Assembly (NCBI RefSeq): GCF_000768355.1 | Contig: NZ_AVPU01000009.1 | Coordinates: 47,293 to 111,292, forward strand | Origin: Lysobacter daejeonensis GH1-9 | Lineage (GTDB): Bacteria > Pseudomonadota > Gammaproteobacteria > Xanthomonadales > Xanthomonadaceae | Length of the DNA stretch: 64,000 bases | Direction: 5' to 3' | Shown: positions 57,895 to 64,000 of the stretch, piece by piece | Position numbering within the stretch: position 1 is the first letter of the stretch | Layout of the letters: the number at the start of each line of letters is the position of its first letter | Made by a program: the position numbers and the translations under genes | Notes under the pieces: model-generated | Seen by the model: only the letters and a program-made list of their open reading frames with translations | Database searches by the model: none | Told to the model about the DNA's origin: nothing

Positions 57895-58787
57895 GCCCCG
57901 TCTCCCGTGATCCGTTGACGCCTGAAGAGCGCGAGCTGGCCTCGCGACTGTCACGCATTGGGCCGCATGGCGAGCCCCCCGCGGCGCTGGATGCGCGGAT
58001 CCTCTCCGCCGCCCATGCTGCGCTGGCCACCGCGCCCCGGCGCCACCGGCGTTGGCCGGCCGTGTTGGGCGTGGCCGCGACGTTGGCGCTGGCCGTGGGC
58101 ATCAGCTGGCAAATGCGGCTACGCCCGGAGGCGGAGTTGCCTGCACTGGAAGAGGGTCCAGCGGCTGCGCCGCAAGTGGCCGAGCCCCATGCGGAGGCGG
58201 CTGACGCTGCGGCAGCCATGCCGCCGGTCGCGCCCCCCGAGGCAGAGACCAAAGCCAAACCCGAGGCCATCAACGATGAGCCGCAACCGCAGCGGCAGAT
58301 GGTGCCGCCGGTGGCGTCCAGGTCCAAGGTTGCAGCGCCCCAGGAGCCGCCGGTCATCATCGATTCGATCGAAGCCGCGGACGAGCCTCCGATGGAGCTT
58401 GCCCCGGCACCCGTGGCTGCGGCGCCGCCCGCACCGCCACCGGCGCCCCCTGCACCGGTACCCGCTGCCGCTCCCACGTCGGAAGCAGTCGCCTCCGATC
58501 GTGCCGCCGCTGCCAGCGCCGCCAAGTCCGCGCAACGCAGCACCGCCCGGGAATCCGTGGTGGTCACCGGCAGCAGGCTGGGTAGCGCTGCTCGCATTGG
58601 AGACCGCGAGCCGCGCGACATACCCGTCGAAGAAGACACCCGCTTGGCGGCCACCGCCTGGCTGGACCGCATCCGACTGCGCCAGGCTGCCGAGGACGTC
58701 GAGGGTGCGCGCGCCAGCCTCGCCTTGTTCCGTCGTCATTTCCCGGACCACGCCATCCCACAGGACCTCGCGCCCCTTGCGCAGTAG
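57891..58787 (+). CDS. Probable anti-sigma factor with proline-rich periplasmic region
   Basis: 298 aa, starting in the sigma stop (ATGA). The N-terminal cytoplasmic part is short (PLTPEERELASRLSRIGPHG, about 9-28). One transmembrane helix follows (about 62-77, WPAVLGVAATLALAVGI), then a long Ala/Pro-rich periplasmic linker (about 90-215). A C-terminal segment contains ESVVVTGSRLG and LAATAWLDRIRLRQAAEDVE. No zinc-anti-sigma HxxxCxxC is seen. The role as anti-sigma is inferred from gene order and topology. Confidence 0.75.
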   Translation: MSPVSRDPLTPEERELASRLSRIGPHGEPPAALDARILSAAHAALATAPRRHRRWPAVLGVAATLALAVGISWQMRLRPEAELPALEEGPAAAPQVAEPHAEAADAAAAMPPVAPPEAETKAKPEAINDEPQPQRQMVPPVASRSKVAAPQEPPVIIDSIEAADEPPMELAPAPVAAAPPAPPPAPPAPVPAAAPTSEAVASDRAAAASAAKSAQRSTARESVVVTGSRLGSAARIGDREPRDIPVEEDTRLAATAWLDRIRLRQAAEDVEGARASLALFRRHFPDHAIPQDLAPLAQ

Positions 58788-58823
58788 CGCGCAAGGTAAA
58801 ATCCGCGGCATGGGTCCACAGGC

Positions 58824-59416
58824 ATGAGCATCGACACACTGGCCGCACGGGCCACGCACCTGCTGGAGGTCAAGCACAGCCGCTTCCTGGCACAGGCCGC
58901 GCCGGTGACCGCGCCGGAACAGGCGCTGTCGTTCTTTGCCGAAGTCGGCGATCCCACCGCCACGCACAACTGCTGGGCCTATCGCATTGGCGGCCTGTAC
59001 CGCTTCAACGACGACGGCGAGCCGGCAGGCACTGCCGGCCGCCCCATCCTGTCTGCGATTGACGGCCAGGGCTACGACCAGGTGGCGGTAGTCGTTACGC
59101 GCTGGTATGGCGGCATCAAGTTGGGCGCGGGCGGGCTGGTGCGCGCCTACGGGGGCGCGACCGCGGAGTGCCTGCGTACCGCCGCACGCCAGCCCTTGGT
59201 GGTGCACGCGCAAGTCACCGTGGCCTACCCCTTCGAAGACACGGGCGCGGTGCACGCGGCGCTGGCCCAGTTTGGCGCGGAAAAACTGGACGAAACCTTC
59301 GGCCCCGAAGGCGCGCGCCTGCGCGTGCGCTTGCCTGCCGAACGCCTTGCCCCCTTGAAAGTGCTGCTTCGCGACGCAACCCGTGACCGGGTGCGCATGA
59401 CCGCTCAGGACGAAGA

Positions 59417-59420
<4 letters not shown>
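58824..59420 (+). CDS. IMPACT/YigZ-family protein
   Basis: 198 aa, UPF0029 type. The N-terminal domain is typical: KHSRFLAQAAPV, ATHNCWAYRIG, FNDDGEPAGTAGRPIL, VVVTRWYGGIKLGAGGLVRAY. The ferredoxin-like C-terminal domain follows. YigZ relatives may act in translation control or as peptidase-like proteins; the function is not established. The ABC transporter start overlaps its stop (ATGA). Confidence 0.9.
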
Positions 59421-61198
<1,778 letters not shown>

Positions 61199-61200
61199 GC

Positions 61201-62214
61201 TCAGCCGAGCCCATCCAATGGGCTGAGCACGCCACCCGCGCCGCGATTGAGCACGTGGGTGTAGATCTGCGTGGTCGCGACGTCCTTGTGGCCCAACAGC
61301 TCCTGTACCGTGCGGATGTCGTAGCCGCGCTCCAGCAGGTGCGTGGCGAACGAGTGGCGGAACGTATGCGCGGTCACCGGCTTGGCGATGTCCGCCCGTA
61401 ACCGGGCCCGACGCAACACGCGACCCAGTGATTCCGGATCGACATGATGGCGCCGTTCCTGCCCCGACTTTGGGTCCAGTGAACGTCTCGCTGCAGGAAA
61501 CAGGTATTGCCAACCGAAGTCACGCGCCGCCTGCGGGTATTTACGCGCCAACGCCGCCGGCAGATAGGCTTCGCCAAACCCCTGCCGCAGATCGTCGTCG
61601 TGCAGCGCACGCGCACGCACCACCTCGCGCTCCAAGGCCGACGCCAGCGACTGCGGCAACACCGTGCGGCGATCCTTCGCACCCTTGCCCTCGCGCACCG
61701 TGATCTCGTTGCGGGAGAAATCCACGTCCTTCACCCGCAGACGCATGCACTCCAGCACCCGCATGCCCGTCCCGTACAGCAGGCTGGCGATCAGCCACAT
61801 CCGCCCGTCCAGATGGGCCAGCACCGCGGCGACCTCCTGCTTGGACAGCACGGTCGGTACCCGCTGGGGGCGTTTGGCGCGCACGATGCCATCCAGCCAC
61901 GGCAACTCCATCGCCAGCACCTCGCGATAAAGGAACAGCAGCGCTGACAAGGCCTGGTTCTGCGTGCTCGCGGAGACCTGCCCCTCCACTGCCAGATGGG
62001 AGAGGAAGGCCTCGATCTCAGGCTGTCCCAGATCGCGCGGATGGCGCTTGCCGTTGGCCAGGATGAAGCGCCGAATCCAGGCGATATACACCCGCTCAGT
62101 GCGCAAACTGTAGTGTTTGACGCGGATCCTGCGGCGAACTTCATCCAACAGCCGGGGACGCGAAGGGGCTGAAGCGTCCGTGCTTATCACTGACTTTTGC
62201 GGCTGATAATCCAT
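61201..62214 (-). CDS. intI: Integron integrase IntI
   Basis: A 337-aa tyrosine recombinase that inserts and excises cassettes between the attachment core and attC sites. The N-terminal SAM-like domain ([20 protein letters not shown]) is followed by a catalytic domain with Arg in [16 protein letters not shown], Lys in [40 protein letters not shown] with the Tyr nucleophile. The IntI-specific patch ([19 protein letters not shown]) separates it from XerC/D. All catalytic residues are intact, so the integron may be active. GAGG lies close before ATG 62214, inside a palindrome (see next entry). Confidence 0.97.
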   Translation of the reverse strand: MDYQPQKSVISTDASAPSRPRLLDEVRRRIRVKHYSLRTERVYIAWIRRFILANGKRHPRDLGQPEIEAFLSHLAVEGQVSASTQNQALSALLFLYREVLAMELPWLDGIVRAKRPQRVPTVLSKQEVAAVLAHLDGRMWLIASLLYGTGMRVLECMRLRVKDVDFSRNEITVREGKGAKDRRTVLPQSLASALEREVVRARALHDDDLRQGFGEAYLPAALARKYPQAARDFGWQYLFPAARRSLDPKSGQERRHHVDPESLGRVLRRARLRADIAKPVTAHTFRHSFATHLLERGYDIRTVQELLGHKDVATTQIYTHVLNRGAGGVLSPLDGLG

Positions 62215-62237
62215 ATCACCTCACTTTTGCCTGATAT
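62184..62237 (-). repeat. Two palindromic repeats spanning the intI start
   Basis: TTATCA-N14-TGATAA (62184-62209) and ATATCA-N13-TGATAT (62213-62237) share an inner ACTTTTGC and form a direct repeat with a 29-bp period. The second covers the ribosome site and start codon of intI, the first covers codons 2-11. They could be operator sites or RNA hairpins that hide the ribosome site. No known LexA-type box is recognisable here. Confidence 0.5.
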
Positions 62238-62310
62238 CACGGCAACGGTAAGGTGTCTGATGCGCCCGCACAGTCAGCCAAGGGATTGATCTTGTGTGGG
62301 AATTTTCCGA

Positions 62311-62339
62311 TTGACAGGCTCAGGGGGCGTCCCGACCAT
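62311..62339 (+). promoter_or_regulatory. Candidate cassette promoter
   Basis: A perfect -35 TTGACA (62311-62316) with a 17-bp spacer to GACCAT, a weak -10. It points into the cassette array, as the integron Pc promoter would, 58 nt before cassette 1's ORF begins. Confidence 0.4.
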
Positions 62340-62374
62340 ACGGTGTTATCGTCCCTAAACGGGATCTAATTAGC

Positions 62375-62381
62375 GTTAGGC
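62375..62381 (+). other. attI core site
   Basis: GTTAGGC at the left edge of the first cassette, 161 bp from the intI start. By the integron rule the exchange point lies after the G, so cassette 1 runs from 62376. The bases TTAGGC pair with the GCCTAAC of cassette 1's own attC, which confirms the boundary. Confidence 0.75.
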
Positions 62382-62396
62382 CTACAGGAGAGTTCT

Positions 62397-62723
62397 ATGC
62401 GATTCCTAGTCGTTGCATCCCTCTTGCTCCTACCGTTCACCGCGTCGGCTGCCCCCGATTACAAGTACTGCGAGATAACCGGCCTAGCGCTGGGCGCAGA
62501 TAAGGAGTTCGTTGGGTCGGTTGCCGCTCGCATCGTTGATAAGCAAGGCCTTACAGGGGAGTCAGGCTGCCAGGCCGTCTGGGCTGACGCATACCAGAAA
62601 GGCAAGCGACTTTCGGCCGGCGGACAATGGTCCAAGCTAGACATGGTCACGTGGCAAAAATTGCAGGACTTCGAGACCAAGGTATTGGACAGTGTCATCA
62701 ATGGCATGCAGCTCGGCTTGTAG
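62397..62723 (+). CDS. Cassette 1: small exported protein, unknown function
   Basis: 108 aa. A good signal peptide (MRFLVVASLLLLPFTASAAP) precedes a mature part of about 88 residues with two cysteines (KYCEI, SGCQAV) that could form a disulfide, and a helical C-terminal half (LDMVTWQKLQDFETKVLDSV). I recognise no family. AGGAG lies 6 nt before the ATG, making it the only cassette ORF here with a good ribosome site. The stop codon abuts the attC. Confidence 0.75.
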   Translation: MRFLVVASLLLLPFTASAAPDYKYCEITGLALGADKEFVGSVAARIVDKQGLTGESGCQAVWADAYQKGKRLSAGGQWSKLDMVTWQKLQDFETKVLDSVINGMQLGL

Positions 62724-62783
62724 GCCTAACAGTTCATTCAAGCCGAAGCCGCTTCGCGGCTCGGCTTAATTCAGGCGTTAGGT
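62724..62783 (+). repeat. attC site of cassette 1
   Basis: Starts GCCTAAC and ends GTTAGGT. The inner arms AAGCCGA/TCGGCTT and GCCGC/GCGGC form a hairpin with an extra A bulged on one side, the strand-choosing feature of attC sites. Confidence 0.93.
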
Positions 62784-62792
62784 GCTGACCAA

Positions 62793-63245
62793 ATGTCTAC
62801 GCGTCAGGCAGTTTACGAAGCAGCAGGGCGAGCGCTAGAAGCCTCGCAAATGCTCGAAATGGAGCTTGGCACAGCTCTCCTCGCGCTTGATGCGCTTGAG
62901 ACGAACAGCTTCTTAGCTCCCAACGCAGATACCTACCAACGCCTCCGGGTGGAAATAGACGGGCTTACGCTCGGCAAAGCCCTCAGGAGAATGGGGAAAA
63001 AGCTCAACATGGCTGAAGACCTTGAGGCGGCGTTCGGAGAGGCACTAAAAGCCAGGAATTTCGTTGCACATCACCTGTTCAAGCGCAATTCGCTCGCCAT
63101 GCTTGATGAGGGAACGCGCATGGAATTACTTGAGGAAGCGCTTGAAGCCTTTGAGGTCATCCATCCTGCATACTCGCTTGCCCAAGATGTAGCGGTGCAT
63201 CTCACTCATCAGGTGCTTCAAGTCGCCAATCAGGCACGCACCTAA
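62793..63245 (+). CDS. Cassette 2: HEPN-motif helical protein
   Basis: 150 aa, predicted all-helical. It contains ARNFVAHHLF, matching the RNxxxH signature of HEPN domains (Arg88, Asn89, His93), placed between two long helices (AEDLEAAFGEALK before it and GTRMELLEEALEAFEVIH after). HEPN proteins are often RNases in toxin-antitoxin and antiviral systems, so a defence or toxin role is possible. No antitoxin ORF is seen in the cassette. There is no Shine-Dalgarno sequence before the ATG. The stop TAA lies inside the attC start. Confidence 0.7.
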   Translation: MSTRQAVYEAAGRALEASQMLEMELGTALLALDALETNSFLAPNADTYQRLRVEIDGLTLGKALRRMGKKLNMAEDLEAAFGEALKARNFVAHHLFKRNSLAMLDEGTRMELLEEALEAFEVIHPAYSLAQDVAVHLTHQVLQVANQART

Positions 63246-63299
63246 CAATTCATTCAAGCCGAAGCCGCTTCGCGGCTCGGCTTAATTCAGGCGTTAGGC
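63240..63299 (+). repeat. attC site of cassette 2
   Basis: 60 bp, ACCTAAC to GTTAGGC. Its first seven bases complement the TTAGGT with which cassette 2 begins. It differs from attC1 at three positions: the first base, base 9 and the last base. Confidence 0.93.
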
Positions 63300-63304
63300 C
63301 CGCA

Positions 63305-63556
63305 ATGACACCTTCTCGGCTCGGCACTCAGATCTTTGGTTTGTGCCTGCTCTTGCTCGGCGGCTGGCTCTGTTACAACAGCCTCTCAGCAATCGCTTAC
63401 TACTTTCAGACCGGAACCATTAGCTATGGGCGTCCGCCGCGCCGGGTCGATGGGGAGCTGGCACTACTGTTTCACTCTGGGTGGATTCTGATGGGCGCTT
63501 GGGGCACCTCAAAGGGCGTTATCCTCGTTGCCACAGGCCGCGAGCCGCGTGCCTAA
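63305..63556 (+). CDS. Cassette 3: small two-helix membrane protein
   Basis: 83 aa with two hydrophobic helices: about 8-32 (TQIFGLCLLLLGGWLCYNSL and on) and about 52-77 (ALLFHSGWILMGAWGTSKGV). A polar Arg/Pro loop (GRPPRRVDGE) lies between. No family recognised. The ATG is only 6 nt from the cassette boundary and has no Shine-Dalgarno sequence. The stop overlaps the attC. Confidence 0.65.
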   Translation: MTPSRLGTQIFGLCLLLLGGWLCYNSLSAIAYYFQTGTISYGRPPRRVDGELALLFHSGWILMGAWGTSKGVILVATGREPRA

Positions 63557-63610
63557 CAATTCATTCAAGCCGAAGCCGCTTCGCGGCTCGGCTTAATTCA
63601 GGCGTTAGGC
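63551..63610 (+). repeat. attC site of cassette 3
   Basis: 60 bp, GCCTAAC to GTTAGGC, identical to attC2 except for the first base. Confidence 0.93.
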
Positions 63611-63617
63611 CGCATTG

Positions 63618-63872
63618 ATGGCTAATCACTTCCTAAAGCCCATGACACCCGTTATGCGGGTCGCTTGGCATGCAGCGTCCATTACATTCGCCGTCGGCAT
63701 CACCGCGTTCCTGCATCAGGCTGGCTTCTCCATTGGGCATGCGTCTCCTGCTCATCTCGCTTTGGCGGTGCTGGCGTTTTCCCTCGCTAGCCTTGCCCTG
63801 CGACTATTCTTCCAGCAGGCCGCCACACCGGAAGAACTGTTTAGTAGGTTCTTGTTCCGTCGTCGGCGGTAA
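63618..63872 (+). CDS. Cassette 4: small two-helix membrane protein
   Basis: 84 aa from ATG 63618; a TTG one codon earlier is the only alternative. It has two helices (about 13-35, VAWHAASITFAVGITAFLHQ; about 44-64, ALAVLAFSLASLALRLFF) and a basic C-terminus (FSRFLFRRRR). No family recognised. There is no Shine-Dalgarno sequence. The 35 nt between stop and attC hold nothing visible. Confidence 0.6.
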   Translation: MANHFLKPMTPVMRVAWHAASITFAVGITAFLHQAGFSIGHASPAHLALAVLAFSLASLALRLFFQQAATPEELFSRFLFRRRR

Positions 63873-63907
63873 CCGTTGTTTTCCCTGCTGTGCGGCCCTA
63901 GTCTGCG

Positions 63908-63967
63908 ACCTAACAGTTCATTCAAGCCGAAGCCGCTTCGCGGCTCGGCTTAACTCAGGCGTTAGCA
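63908..63967 (+). repeat. attC site of cassette 4
   Basis: 60 bp, ACCTAAC to GTTAGCA. It differs inside by one base (TTAACTC for TTAATTC). The last two bases differ because they belong to cassette 5. Confidence 0.92.
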
Positions 63968-63970
63968 TTC

Positions 63971-64000
63971 ATGGATGGGTTCACCCCCGTTTTCACGGAC
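63971..64000 (+). CDS. Cassette 5: start of an ORF cut by the window end
   Basis: ATG 9 nt after the boundary opens a frame reading MDGFTPVFTD to the last base. Too short to assign. Confidence 0.4.
   Translation, partial: MDGFTPVFTD

Larger units (their letters stand above)
61201..64000. mobile_element. Chromosomal integron (integrase, attachment core, cassette array; right end outside window)
   Basis: A tyrosine recombinase of IntI type on the minus strand diverges from an array of small ORFs on the plus strand. Each ORF is followed by a 60-bp element starting RCCTAAC and ending GTTAG plus two bases. Four such elements are present and nearly identical (they vary at only a handful of positions), the mark of sedentary chromosomal integrons rather than of mobile class 1 arrays. 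The cassettes have clearly lower GC than the chromosome. The array runs off the window at cassette 5. Confidence 0.95.

Noticed and set aside
62215..62396. A LexA-controlled integrase promoter
   Set aside because: I found neither a CTGT-N8-ACAG box nor the Xanthomonas-type TTAGTA/TACTAA box between intI and cassette 1.
62724..63967. Four near-identical repeats suggesting a CRISPR array
   Set aside because: Repeats are 60 bp and spaced about 250-460 bp apart with ORFs between them, and have attC cores; no cas genes are present.

Overview
The window reads as chromosome of a GC-rich gammaproteobacterium of the family Xanthomonadaceae (Lysobacter/Luteimonas/Pseudoxanthomonas type). Pointers are a truncated N-acetylornithine carbamoyltransferase (the arginine enzyme typical of xanthomonads), a FimX-like degenerate GGDEF/EAL protein, a DksA-like protein with a long Lys/Ala/Pro tail, several TonB-dependent receptors with VTVTGSR-type N-termini, and a homogeneous chromosomal integron. 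I name no species.

Layout. 1-4.7 kb: 3' part of argF' (minus) preceded by a candidate arginine attenuator, a small periplasmic protein, then cysS, sufE and an MFS exporter (plus). 4.8-9.2 kb: an ECF sigma / FecR / STN-TonB receptor surface-signalling unit (minus). 9.5-13.4 kb: DksA-like protein, yidD, dihydroorotase, M23 lipoprotein. 13.5-18.1 kb: folE2 and a tightly overlapping minus-strand set (deaminase-ubiG-gph-phytoene synthase-like). 18.3-25.7 kb: efp divergent from epmB, fimX, htpX, gluQ, phaB and phaR. 25.8-29.9 kb: M48 protease, FGE-fold lipoprotein, rnd, tRNA-Ala(CGC).

30.1-42.6 kb is the most coherent block. It holds a DUF819 membrane protein, an NlpC/P60 endopeptidase, an L-Ala-D/L-Glu epimerase, an RpiR/SIS regulator, an L,D-transpeptidase-like lipoprotein and a DAACS symporter, then a TonB receptor, a penicillin-binding-type serine hydrolase and an AmpD-type amidase lipoprotein. 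I read it as a murein-peptide uptake and recycling locus. Both promoter regions carry a pair of GAATA/TATTC boxes whose equivalent half-sites are exactly 30 bp apart, a candidate operator for the RpiR protein.

42.8-61.2 kb is mostly housekeeping: tRNA-Arg(CCU), two aldehyde dehydrogenases, pyrD, murB, an EamA transporter, a PAP2 phosphatase, ispG, xseA, a VWA lipoprotein, a GAF-GAF-GGDEF-EAL enzyme, an ECF sigma/anti-sigma pair, an IMPACT-family protein and an ABC exporter.

61.2-64.0 kb: a chromosomal integron with an intact integrase (minus), an attachment core and four complete gene cassettes plus the start of a fifth, separated by nearly identical 60-bp attC sites. The cassettes encode a small secreted protein, a HEPN-motif protein and two two-helix membrane proteins. 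Their base composition is visibly lower in GC than the surrounding chromosome. The array continues beyond the window.
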